From contig NC_091675.1 in NCBI RefSeq assembly GCF_042453785.1, forward strand, positions 3,732,501 to 3,796,500: 64,000 nucleotides of DNA, in the 5' to 3' direction. The notes beneath the pieces were generated by a model. The model had not been told where the DNA came from. It made no database searches and was given only the letters and a program-made list of their open reading frames with translations. Below are positions 1-10,609 of the stretch, piece by piece. Source of the stretch: Malus domestica (taxonomy: Eukaryota; Streptophyta; Magnoliopsida; Rosales; Rosaceae). The first letter of the stretch is position 1. Every line of letters begins with the position of its first letter. A program made the position numbers and the translations under genes.

Positions 1-729
1 CGAGATGCCGAGTCCGAATCGTTTCGACACGAGGCGGAGCGGGTCGCCGGTGGCCAGCCGCCAAAGGCACACCGCCACTCTCTGTCGCACCGGAATCGCG
101 TTCCGCAGCGTCGTGTCCTCCTTCGCGATGGCGGAGTTGAGCTCCTCGCATATTAAATCGAACGTGGACTTCCCCATCCGAAACGCCTTTTTGAATTCCG
201 AATCCGGAAAATCCGGCTGGTTGCACTCGTCCCACCACGCTTTCGACCTGTCCTTGACCCACAGCCGCCGATGGTGACCCGACCCGACTCCCGGTTTACC
301 TTTTTCGACTCCATCAGCTTCCGCCGACACCGCCGCCGTCACCACCACCGCACAGGCGGCGCTTCTTGATTTTCTCCGCTTCATCGTTTCGGATTCTTCC
401 ACCTCCGAGTAGCACTCCTGCAAATCGGAGTAGTACTCCAGCATGGCCTTGTTCCTCTCCTTGTGCGTCTCTTCTATTAACGACGCGTCGTCATTCGATG
501 CCCTGTCGTGGTCGCGCTCGTCCTGCTTCTCCTGCTCTTCGAGCAACGACAAGGAGGCGATTATTCCCTTGAGGTCCTTCTTCTTCTTCTCGCCGCCGCC
601 GGTGTCTCTACGACGCCGCTTCTTGGCGCTTCCGTTCTCGTTCATTTGCGTGTGTAGAGAGTTCTGGAGGAGGGAGTAGACGGTGGCGTGGTCTTCAGCT
701 GCTGGGTCTGTTTGGAGGTCGAGTTTCAT
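1..729 (-). CDS. ALP1-like / HARBI1-like nuclease (PIF/Harbinger-derived), 5' part, runs off the window
   Basis: Reading the minus strand from the ATG at 727-729 gives 243 codons without a stop to the window edge, so only the N-terminal half is present. Residues 36-52 are a basic, NLS-like stretch; about 60-120 is acidic and helical with LEEQEKQDERD and MLEYYSDLQECYSEVEE; from about 155 the conserved block starts (RLWVKDRSKAWWDECNQPDF, then FRMGKSTFDLICEELNSAI and RQRVAVCLWRLATGDPLRLV). This block is the helical region that precedes the DDE nuclease domain in plant ALP1-like/HARBI1-like proteins (At5g12010 and At4g29780 type, around 500 aa). The DDE triad lies outside the window. These plant proteins are regarded as domesticated transposases; whether this one still cuts DNA cannot be judged here. 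The absence of terminal repeats nearby and the long acidic N-terminus favour a host gene over a transposon. Confidence 0.85.
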   Translation of the reverse strand, partial: MKLDLQTDPAAEDHATVYSLLQNSLHTQMNENGSAKKRRRRDTGGGEKKKKDLKGIIASLSLLEEQEKQDERDHDRASNDDASLIEETHKERNKAMLEYYSDLQECYSEVEESETMKRRKSRSAACAVVVTAAVSAEADGVEKGKPGVGSGHHRRLWVKDRSKAWWDECNQPDFPDSEFKKAFRMGKSTFDLICEELNSAIAKEDTTLRNAIPVRQRVAVCLWRLATGDPLRLVSKRFGLGIS

Positions 730-2689
730 ATAAGGTGAGATTTGCAGACAACAACCATAACAAGGAAATTGAGGAAGAAGCAGCAGCAAAATAGTAAAAA
801 AAGAGGAGAAAAGGTGTTTGGCTTTTTTGAAATATGAAATATGCAAGTGTGAACGCGTAGATTGACAAGTTGAGAAAATGTGGAGAGGAAGGAAGAGGAT
901 CTGTATTATTTGTATAAATACGACTTATACGTCACTACCTGTTCCCATTACAATAAGAATATAAGTCCAACGCTGATACATACAGATGAGGGAGATGGAG
1001 GGATGGATCATCTATCACTGTAATGATTAACAAGTTAAGTAATATTTAATTACGAGTAATACATTTTTTCAAAACGGAATTAAATAATAGTTTCGTCAGA
1101 ACAGTTTTTTTTTTTTTTAAGTCGGAAAGTCTTACAGATACATCTCAGTCTCATCTTGATTAATGTTATGTGTTCTACAATGTCACAGATCCAACTCATG
1201 ACGTATCGTGTGTATTACAGGCTTAAAATTCATATTAAACAACTACTAGACTACTTCGTGGTGGATTTAGCAATTCTAGAACCATCAGTGATGCATAAAC
1301 CCATGGATCCCCTTGTAACTTTTTTGGAAATACTACCTAAATGGTTTTTCTTTCTCGTTAACTTTGAGTAATACTTTGATCTTTACATGTAGTAAATTTA
1401 CGAGATCAGGTTGCATTCGATGTAACATAAATGAACAATTAGGATTTAAAGAAATAAATTCTATATATTCAAGAGTTTCGCTGAAATAAAACATTTGTTG
1501 TGTATATTAATGTGTCAATATATTATTGAATCATTTATTGTAAATGGCCATATACTAAAATAGTAAAGAGATGAGTTATTTTTTTTACTATAGTATGAGT
1601 TCGAACTCAATCAGCTCGTTAATCTAAAATCTAATATAATGAATTTATTATCTGACCAAAAAAAAAAAACTAAACCAAGGAGTAGCCTTTTAATTGAATG
1701 TTAATTAAAGATGAGTGGAAACACTTGTAAAATGCCTAGAAAGTGGATTACAAAATAATTAATTAATGGGGAAGGACTGAAAGAACATGGCGTGTACGAA
1801 AACCGTTGACTGGGGGGACGCTGTGTGTGAAACGTGTATAAGAAAAGGCGCGGGGGTGTACAGGTGGCAGGTGTGAACGGGGGTTTAAGGATTGTGGCGG
1901 TGGTCGGTAGGTTTATGACGGTGACATTGGGATTACCTGCCGACCTTTTTTTTAATATTATTTATTTTCTCTTTCATTTTTGGGCTTAAAGGGGTGTGAT
2001 TGGAATTTGGAATGTTACTTTGCTGGAATAAAAGAACACCAAACTCGTGCCTTTTTCACAATTTTCACCAATCTTTTGGAAAATGCGTGTGTTGGCCATG
2101 AGAAATGGGATCATCAATTTCGTGGGCCAGCCAGATATTCTGATGTGAGTAATGTTAGGTAGATTAATTTTTAAAACATAATTTATAAATTATGTTCTGT
2201 ATATTAATATAAAATAAACAGTCACGTCGTGTGGTTTGCAAGAGAAAAGAAATGTAAGGAGACCCTCTCAAATGAGACTTTTGATGGACTCTCTATCACC
2301 TCTTATTGTTTAAAATTAATTCTCGCGTTAACATTATAAAATATTGTACTAAAAACATGAGGTGCCCAGAAATTTCATGGAGTCTAGTCTTATGGAGAAA
2401 TGCTAAGGAGATTCACTCAAAGTTGGGCTTTCTATCACCTCATGTTTTAACGTGAAATTCCATGCTAATATTATAAAATATTATGCAAAAAACATGATGG
2501 GAAGATAATCTATGAAGAGTTCCACTTTAAAAACATCCTTAACATTTTCTGATTTACAAAATATTGTTTAAATATCTAATTTTCCCGATACTACTCTTCA
2601 AATGTAAACAAAATGTACAGTTGATTGATTAAAGCAGTGTTCACATTAAGTTATGACATACGCAATTCGAATGCGACTACACAAAACAT
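730..2689. other. Intergenic region upstream of the ALP1-like gene
   Basis: AT-rich sequence with no coding stretch that shows splice sites or a known domain. The first few hundred bases must hold the promoter and 5' UTR of the ALP1-like gene on the minus strand. An A-rich end at 1657-1670 preceded by a B-box-like gttcgaactc at 1600-1609 could be a decayed SINE, but this is too weak to call. Confidence 0.5.
2252..2552. repeat. Two adjacent related MITE-like segments
   Basis: Two stretches (about 2252-2390 and 2396-2552) share the order: ggagactctc-like start, ctatcacctc, then attataaaatatt and aaaaacatga. A relative sits at 53178-53340 (aaatgctaa, ctctctcaaaagtg, acaaaatattgtgtcaaaaacat). 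The shared order at three places points to a small non-autonomous transposon family; ends and target duplication could not be fixed. Confidence 0.4.
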
Positions 2690-2888
2690 GGATTTGGATC
2701 CTCTATTGAGCTAATGGAGAGGATCCTCATGATCAAGTGTTATGGACCGTTAGATTTTCATTCAACGGCTATAATTATATTAACTTTAAAATGACCCACC
2801 TGTTTGTAACCGTTCAATAAAAATCCAACAGTTCATAATATTTGGTCAGGAGGATCCTCTCCATTAGCTCTGGAGAGGATCCAAATCC
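2690..2888. mobile_element. Mutator-like MITE, 199 bp, 9-bp TSD (family 1, copy a)
   Basis: Starts GGATTTGGATCCTCT and ends with its inverted complement AGAGGATCCAAATCC. The 9-bp duplication acaaaacat lies at 2681-2689 and 2889-2897. A second copy of the same length lies at 48917-49115 with its own 9-bp duplication. Terminal inverted repeats with 9-bp target duplications are typical of Mutator-like MITEs. No coding capacity. Confidence 0.85.
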
Positions 2889-3188
2889 ACAAAACATGTA
2901 TCGTGCTTTTGTGAGGTTGATTTTATTCATTGTGTGGTCAGGCTTTTATAAGTCATGTCGTGCTACATAGATGTGCATGGTTAATTGGGGAATTCAGTTG
3001 CATGAATGATTGGGAGTTGTCATTGACAATCAAACTAAAGCCTTACATTTAATAAAAAAAAAAAGCAAAACAGTGTTTATTTCATATCCTAATATCCTAT
3101 CGTTTAGTTATTAGTTACATTTTCCACGAATATGAATTTCCAAGAAAAGCAAAGTTATACATCCCATAATATGAAGATTGGTTTGGAC

Positions 3189-4086
3189 CAAGATCTAAAG
3201 TATCGTTGATTTCGGAAATATCGGTAGTCTAAAAACACGGAAATTTCGATGGAAATATCGGGATATTATCGATATCGATAAAAATTGAATAAAAACCACG
3301 GAAATTGTAAGAAAAACTTGGAAATTTTTATTGAAACTTTGCAGGATGTTTATTTAGTCAATTATCTATTAGTTTATCACAAAAAATTGGAAGGAAATGC
3401 ATTGCATGATGGATTTAACTGATTTAAGTTGATTATATAGCGAGCTGACAAACATTGTGAGTTTAGAAAATATGTAGTAATTAATGAAAGAAGTTTAAAC
3501 ACACCATAATCATTTATATATAATGAATTAGTACAATATTTTACACTTTATACATTGCATGGTAAGATACATGAGTGACTTAGTATCACATAGAGTTCCT
3601 ATGAGGTTCAAAATTTTCCCTATCTTCATCATCTCTATGTGTAGAGTAAGTGTATTATGAAGAGTAATCATCAAATGATAAATCCCCAAAATAGTTTTGC
3701 GTGTAATTGTTAACATGCCACTCGTATGAAACCAACCACCACTACTTTTTGTCTTGTCAAAAGTTGGCCCGTTTGGGGGATTTATATTATATATATATAT
3801 ATATTATATATATTATATTATGTAACTTATCTTAACACACACACACCACTGCACACACACACACCGACACACACGCACACTGAATTATTATGTTTATTTT
3901 ATCAATATTATCCCGATATTACCAATATTACCAATATTATCTCGATATTAACGATATTACCGATATTATCGATATTATCCTGATATATTGATGAAAATAA
4001 GGTGGATACGTGTGAAAATATCCCCCTCTTAAAAAAAACAATATTATCGGCGAAATATTGCCGATAATATCGATATTTAAGACCTT
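3189..4086. mobile_element. Non-autonomous Mutator-like element, 898 bp, with iterated GATATT/ATCGAT motifs
   Basis: Imperfect terminal inverted repeats (CAAGATCTAAAGTATCG on the left; AAGGTCTTAAATATCG reading in from the right) are flanked by a perfect 9-bp duplication ggtttggac at 3180-3188 and 4087-4095. Both subterminal zones are packed with short iterations of gatatt, atatcg and cgatat (3205-3285 and 3905-3985, 4045-4075). A (CA)n microsatellite and a (TA)n run lie near 3787-3880. No transposase is encoded. Confidence 0.75.
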
Positions 4087-4132
4087 GGTTTGGACTAGAG
4101 TTATTGCTTGTGCTACAAGATTAGAAGAAATT

Positions 4133-4285
4133 GAACTTTAACGAAAAACTATCGGTACTGTTCATTTTAACGAAAAATCACATTTTTACACTAAAAAATT
4201 AATCATGATACTATTCACTTTACCTTTTATTTTATCATTATCGTTAAAATTCAAAGTTTTCAAACCATTTTTATTAGTTATTCTT
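4133..4285 (-). mobile_element. 153-bp MITE (family 2), reverse orientation
   Basis: Begins gaactttaacgaaaaac and ends tattagttattctt. It is the reverse complement of the elements at 32310-32463 and 45740-45892 and parallels 63539-63694; all share the core tttttacactaaaaa and cggtactgttca. The family produces 7-9 bp target duplications where an empty site is available. Confidence 0.7.
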
Positions 4286-6084
4286 AAAAGAAAAAACGGC
4301 ATAGGCTTTTCAAACTCTTCTTTACTCTTTTGGATTAGCTACCAAGTTCTTAGCGTATATTTATTTCTCATGTATTTAATAATTTTAATTTTTGGAACAT
4401 TGTACGCATAGTACAAATATATACAGTTGGCTAGGGCCCCACAAACTAGCAAATTCAACAATGTACACGAAATTTAGATTTTTTCCGAATCTTGTAGTTT
4501 AGAAATTTAAACTGTTCAAAAGAGGGAGAGAAATTCAAACCCTCAATTTGTGTGAAGTGTACTGGTGAGATTGGCTAATGAAAGTTGTAAGATTTGAAGT
4601 GAATGGTCCGGATCTCTTGATTCATAAACTCCTGAACACAAAATTAAAAAAGGATTTGAGTTCAACATACACTAACTTTTGACCACATTTAAATTTGGTT
4701 ACAATTTAAATATTTTTTCATGGGTAGTAAGGTAACATGAAATTGCTAAATTTCCCAAGGAAAAACAAAATTTGACACAAAAATTATAAACAACAGATAG
4801 TCTGTTGTATTTGACCAAAAAAAACAAAGATTGTAAGTTGTAAGAAAAAGGCGGTCCAACTAAGGAACATTGAGGGAGGACATGTTCCAACATTGTACTC
4901 TTCTAAGATTCTTGTTCACATTCAACATCCAACAATGGATTGGTAATTACGTTGGCGACCATTGCCTTAACCAATTTTCTTTTCTTGTTCAAAGTAACGC
5001 CCTCGTCCTTGAAGTTTGAACGGAGTTTCACTTTAATTTTCCTAATTTTAATTGCCGCAATTAGTTTATGTAATTTAATAATTGCCTCAGCTTAAGAACA
5101 ATGGTGTGACAACTTATATAACTAGAAATTGAAAGACGTGTGTGACATTCTTACACCTATAAATTAATAAATCTAAATTGTTGTCCTTCAATTACAACAA
5201 TTAGTAAATTACAAAGGTTCAAATCACGATAATCAAACTCCCAAGCATCGAAATGAAACTTTATCCAAATTACGAAATTTTTTCAGTGTGCTAAAAATAC
5301 AATCCAGTAAACCAAGTGTCATAATCCAGTTAGAATATATTGTTATAAGTTTCCAGTCAATTATGACTACAGTCGGTGCATTGTTGCATATGCAAAGAAA
5401 CAAGACATGGCTTTTGCAAGTTGGTCGGTCTAACAATGTTTACCTGGTCAAACATCGCTGATATTTCTTTGATTCTTGTTGCCAAAGCAGGTGTCAGATG
5501 TTTGATATATCATACATACATTTACGTCTGCGTCTAGAACCTTTGAAAATGTTAAGCCTGCAAAATTGGAAATGACTTGCTAGGACACCACCGTGTCGGT
5601 TTTTTAAGCCAATAACCAACTACCACGTGGCAAAACTAGCTCCGTGATAATGCGTTATTTGATTTAAAAAACCACCGCAATGACATCCCGAATGCAGGCA
5701 AATAGATGAGAGAAACAAATTTGACCTAGCTTAACAAGAAACTTGTGCATTTGATTTTCTTACAACTGCCTCGTTAAGAATTTAAGACTTGTTTGAGGTA
5801 TATACAAAGAGAAATACATCAAAACTGTCGAACCTAATATTGAGCAGAAAATATTACAGTAGGTGACGGCAGCGAAAGCACCAGCTACAATACAGAGGAA
5901 TACATATGCAGAATCATGCCTTCGGCTGCTCTGGTAGGTCAGATGACCCATAGAGGTGTGAGATGAACTGTTGTCGAACAATGTGGCTCAAGATTTCAGC
6001 GGGCAGGCAGCGTAGCAAAGACAACGGGATGAGTTCTCATAGCTTCGGTTCGGTCTCAAATATTAGGACATGGCAGAGATGAGA
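4286..6084. other. Intergenic DNA and 3' UTR of the CWC27 gene
   Basis: No gene is recognised. The part next to the CWC27 stop (about 5760-6084) probably is its 3' UTR on the minus strand; the rest is AT-rich without clear terminal repeats or domains. Confidence 0.45.
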
Positions 6085-8947
6085 TCAAGTAAGGGATTTG
6101 CCAGCCCATTCTAGCTCTCGTCGCTTTTGCTTGGCTTGCAACCGGTTAAACTTCTCTTTCCCCTTCTCCAAAAGAGGGTCATGCACGACGTAGTCATTTA
6201 GGTCCTCACTGCGAGACATGTGATCCTGCAATGATTTACAGGAAAATTTAAGCCATGGGGAAGCACAAATTAGATAAATAGCAAACTGATATTTGTTCGA
6301 AGAAATGAGGAAGGGAGATAGTAGCTAGTTACTGTTATATCACTCCAATGAAATGGCATAAATACATATGAACCTATGAATCTTACCTTCCCTTTCTCAG
6401 GAGCAAATTTTAACGGAACTGATTTCCAATCGGATAAGTCTTCATCTTTGCCACCTCCAGATTCAATACCTGGGGCTGTGCCCTTTTCGAATACTCCCTT
6501 CTTAAACTTCTCAAGTTTTGCGAGAACCTAAAAGCATCCAATCCATAAAAACATGGTTATAAATTCACACAAAGTATCTTCTAAAAAAAAAAACCACAAA
6601 ATAAACGGGTTTTGACATTTTTTACTAACTACTTTATAAATAGAATAAAAAAGTGAATCAATTGGCCTACTCCCAGGGCTGAAGGGAAGGCAGGGGAGTA
6701 AAGAGGTAAATCGAGAAAACAATACATAAAAAGGGCCAATAACACATACTTCATCTTCTCGTCCTTGATTTCTACGCTTCCTCTGTTTCTGCAATTGTCT
6801 TCCTCTTTCAGCTTCACCCAGCAACTGTAAGTCTGCATCAGCATTTGCCATGCGCTCAGCTCTTGCCTCGGATCCTATCCCTTTTTTCTTCAAGGACAGC
6901 TTATCCACCTTTTGTTGATCATCATCAATGCTTTCAACATTGGACCTGGCAAAAAGGAGATTAAGAGATTATTGTGAAGATATTTCAGATGTTTTGTGTC
7001 TGACAGTGTCTGAATTCAAAATGTTTACCTTGACGTAGGTATTTCATGCCGCTTTGGGCTAGATCTCCCTGCATATGGATGTGGCAAGTTAAGAAAATGG
7101 ACATAATATTATTAAGGCAGTACAAAGCATTGTCAAATTATACGGCAACCAATCATGCATTAATTATTCCCAATCAGGAGAAAATATAATACACCGAGGA
7201 GAATTAAATACCATTCTTCAGCTTTGGCTTTGGTGGGAGATCTCCCAAATCCGTTCGTTTCTTGAGTATTTGCTGGCGCATTCTTGCATCAAAGTTGGCC
7301 TCATCATCATCATCATCATCGCTATGATCAAGGGTATTATAAAATTTGGACTCTGAGTCTTTCTTGGGCTCTTCTTTCTTGGAGCTTAGAGCTTCTCTGA
7401 CAGATAACTGTACATGCCTTGTTTTGGCATCAATGTTCTGCGTACAAAAACATTTGTCAAAGATAAGTCCCTTGGATTATCAATTTCTAAGTGAGAAAGA
7501 CCGGAACATGCATATGTAGATTACCGATCACACTCAAAAAAAACAAATGGGCCTAAATTAGCAAAATTGCAACAGTTTTATATAAACAAGGCATCACAAA
7601 AAGGACGCCTGATAATTACCGATTCATTAAAAGGAACTTCGTCCTTCAGAAGACGAGGATCATCCAATACATCGTGGCTGCTCTTGATTTTGGTCTTGAC
7701 AGCTGCCAACTCTCTCTCCTCTTCTTCAGCTTCTTCTCCAAATGAAAGCAAGTTCAGCTTTCTGCATTTTTTAAACAAACCATGCGCATAAGATACCGAA
7801 GAAGTGTAGTGACAGTTTAGATAACATATATCATGGCATAATACATTTTCTTTTCACAGACACAGGTGTACAAAAACAAAGTAACATTCACACAAACGCA
7901 CACGTACACATTCCTTCAGGCAAGGAAGAAGCTTACTTTACAGCTTTCTTCTTTGTGTCTTTGTTGTCAGTATCATTTGTGGATTCCTTCGAAGGCTTTG
8001 CACGTACCCTTGGAACAATATCATCAAAAGGATTCCATAACACCTAAAACACAGATTTTGACAGCAAAAATAAAATAGAACAGGAAAAAAATCACATAAG
8101 CATATAGAAAGAGGAAAGCTTAAGGTTACTCAAGGACCAGGTTTAGCTACCTCTACTGATAGTATCCTTGGGGGTGGGTCCAAAGGCCGATCCTCCTTGT
8201 CAGTTTCGAGTTCACCCAACCGCACAAGATTATAGATTGAATCCCCAGTCACCTGAAAAACAATACAAACAACAAAAGAATGAGTTCGGTTGCTTGGTCT
8301 TCTATAAAGCTAAACTGCCAGTGCCGGAATTGAAGTTAATCATCACCTTTCCGAAGATGGTATGCTTCTTGTCAAGCCAATCACTCCGATCCAAGTTCAT
8401 GAAAAACTGGCTCCCATTCGAATTGGGTGTACCGGCATTTGCACAAGCAACTAAACCCCTATGCTTGAATCTCAAACGCGAATGAAACTCATCAGGAAAA
8501 ACACCACCGTAAATACTCTCACCCCCTGCAAAAATGCACCCAACAATTCAAGTTCAAAATTTCAAAATCCTAAATCCGAAGTAACCCAGATCACTATACT
8601 AATTCCTGAACCAAAATTCTCATTCTTTTTAGCAATTACCCAACTCAAGTTCAAAATCCAAAACTGAAGTAACCCAGAGAACAATACAAATCCACGAACC
8701 GAAATTCTCAATCTTTTTTTAAATTACCTGTGCCGGTGCCGGTGGGGTCGCCGCCCTGAACCAGAAAGCCTTTGATTATGCGGTGGAAGATTGTGTTGTC
8801 GTAGTATCCTTCGAGGCAGAGCTGGACGAAGTTCCTGACGGCCTTCGGGGCCTCTTTGGGCCAGAGCTCCACGTCCAGCGGCCCGTGCGTCGTTTGCAGC
8901 ACCACCTTCCCCTTCGTCGGCGGCTCCAACACGTATATCGACGACAT
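6085..8947 (-). CDS. CWC27: Peptidyl-prolyl isomerase CWC27 / CYP57, spliceosomal cyclophilin
   Basis: Ten coding exons on the minus strand: 8947-8728, 8525-8347, 8252-8151, 8043-7937, 7761-7620, 7437-7212, 7068-7029, 6945-6750, 6527-6387, 6225-6085. All introns are GT-AG and the total of 1494 bp gives 497 aa, close to Arabidopsis CYP57 (about 504). The cyclophilin domain covers about residues 10-165: [19 protein letters not shown] carries the catalytic Arg, Phe and Gln, and [10 protein letters not shown] keeps the Trp and His, so the site looks competent. The rest is charged and low in complexity ([20 protein letters not shown], an acidic DDDDDDE run) and ends REEWAGKSL-like ([12 protein letters not shown]). 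CWC27 proteins act in activated spliceosomes in the nucleus. The start [15 protein letters not shown] matches the family N-terminus. The promoter lies just upstream, at 8948-9150. Confidence 0.95.
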
Positions 8948-10609
8948 TGCTCACGGATTGAGGCGCTGCAGGAGATTTGAGTCCACTGGGGATTTGGGAA
9001 CTCGATTGTTATCTGAGTATTTCTGGTTGGCTAATTGGGGGAGAAGGGTTTTTCTTTTTCGATTCCGCCGGTTGGTGACGACGTCGTTTTGGTGATATTT
9101 TGGCTTTTGGCTTCCGCGGATCCGCGGGCCTGAGATTTGGTACCCTTTGGAGAAGTTGGTATTTCGAAAAAATAATTTACTCGTTCACGTGTTAATATGT
9201 CATTAAGCTTTAGTGTAGAAGAAAAATTTATATGAAACTGAGGGTGTCATTTGGCAATGTGATAAAAAAAGTAAATCGAAAAAATATCATGCGTTCGTCC
9301 AATTGGACATTTGATAAAAAAAGAAAGATATTACGTGTTCAAGGTTTTTCACAAGTTCAAATTATTTCTCGATAACACATACCATTATTGAATTGTTCTA
9401 TTTTCAGTACTATCACTTTACAAACACAATATTCAATAAGTTATTCTCATAGTGTGCTGGTTCAAGAGAGTTTTGAGAAATATGAGTAAGCAAAGTAGGG
9501 GTAAATCATAACATTTTAAGCGCATGTAGTAACTAATACTTGTCGAGTTGGTCTAGTCATTATGACATAAAACGTCTTATAAATGAATTATTTGCACACC
9601 CTAATTATTATTTTTTTAACAAACGATATTATCTACACTAAGGAGTGGGGGTGAGCTTAGCCTCGCAATAAGCTAGCAATTATGTGGCTCAAATTCGCCT
9701 TTTGCGATAATCGAACCTAAAACCTCTCACTTACAAATGAAAAAGAATATCAAACCCTAATTTTGAATAGGTAATCTTTTCTTCAATCAAGTTGCAGTGA
9801 ATTTGAATTAGAGATCTCTTTTAAAATTAAAAAAAAATACAACTAAACTAAGAACTAGTCATTATTCTTTTAAGAAATAAACAAAATAGAGGTTAATCGT
9901 AATTGAATACTATTATACCAGAGATTTTTCAGTATGCCGGGAACACAGTCGGTACATTTAGTGTAATAATACAATTATTTGATTTAAAAAAAATTTAATC
10001 AATTGTAATATGATACTTAGTGTACCTATTGATGTTCCTGACAGACTGAATTGTTTTTCCTACTATACATTGTTTTATTAAGCCACTTGTCTCCCTGTGA
10101 AAAATTGTAAACATAGTTTGTAACTTGATAGCCAACAGTTAAGCCGAATACTTGTAATTTGTAACCTCTGCACAACATAGATATCAAACAACTACCAATC
10201 CTTGAACAAATTTTGTTCAACAAAAACATTTTTGTTCCTCTCAAAGTCCCATTTCCCTCTTTGTTTGTTTGACTTGTCTTAAAGCTTCAACAAAAATCCA
10301 AACCTAAGTAGAAGTCCTTTTATTTGGTCATGGCCAGGTCAAAAATTGCCTAAATCAAGCCAACGGACGAGAGTCGGTTAAAAGTTAGTTACGTTGCATT
10401 TTCCATGTTTAGCCAAGCATGTGATTCCACAGTTCCACAACCACACCAACAGAAGGCCCTAATCAGCTAACCTTCTTCCTTTCTTCTTTCCCTTTTCCTC
10501 TTTTCTTGCGTCTCAAGCTTTCCCGGAGCGGTGGACGTGGAGGGCGGTGCCATTGGCAGCGGCATTGGTGCGTGTTTGTGCTAGTGCTGCGCTAGTGGCG
10601 TCACGCAAA
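8948..10609. other. Intergenic region between divergent CWC27 and the kinase gene
   Basis: It holds both promoters and 5' UTRs. GC is higher next to CWC27 (8948-9150) and a pyrimidine-rich leader (cttcttcctttcttctttccc) lies before the kinase start. The middle contains a minus-strand SINE (listed separately) and otherwise AT-rich DNA without recognisable genes. Confidence 0.5.
9605..9760 (-). mobile_element. tRNA-derived SINE, minus strand
   Basis: On the minus strand it reads tttgtaagtgagaggtttt, the box B-like ggttcgattatc, then gaatttgagccacataattgc, and ends tagtgtagataatatcgttt with an A-rich tail. The same order is seen at 43741-43912 and 49507-49676. The 5' tRNA-like head is decayed here. 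Confidence 0.65.

Noticed and set aside
6528-6908. Separate 126-codon minus-strand ORF
   Set aside because: It is a CWC27 exon (6750-6945) read through into the next intron.
10547-10609. N-terminal extension of the kinase from 10547
   Set aside because: The codon at 10547 is GTG; the first ATG in this frame is 10610, which fits the family N-terminus (MASHYSSDD).
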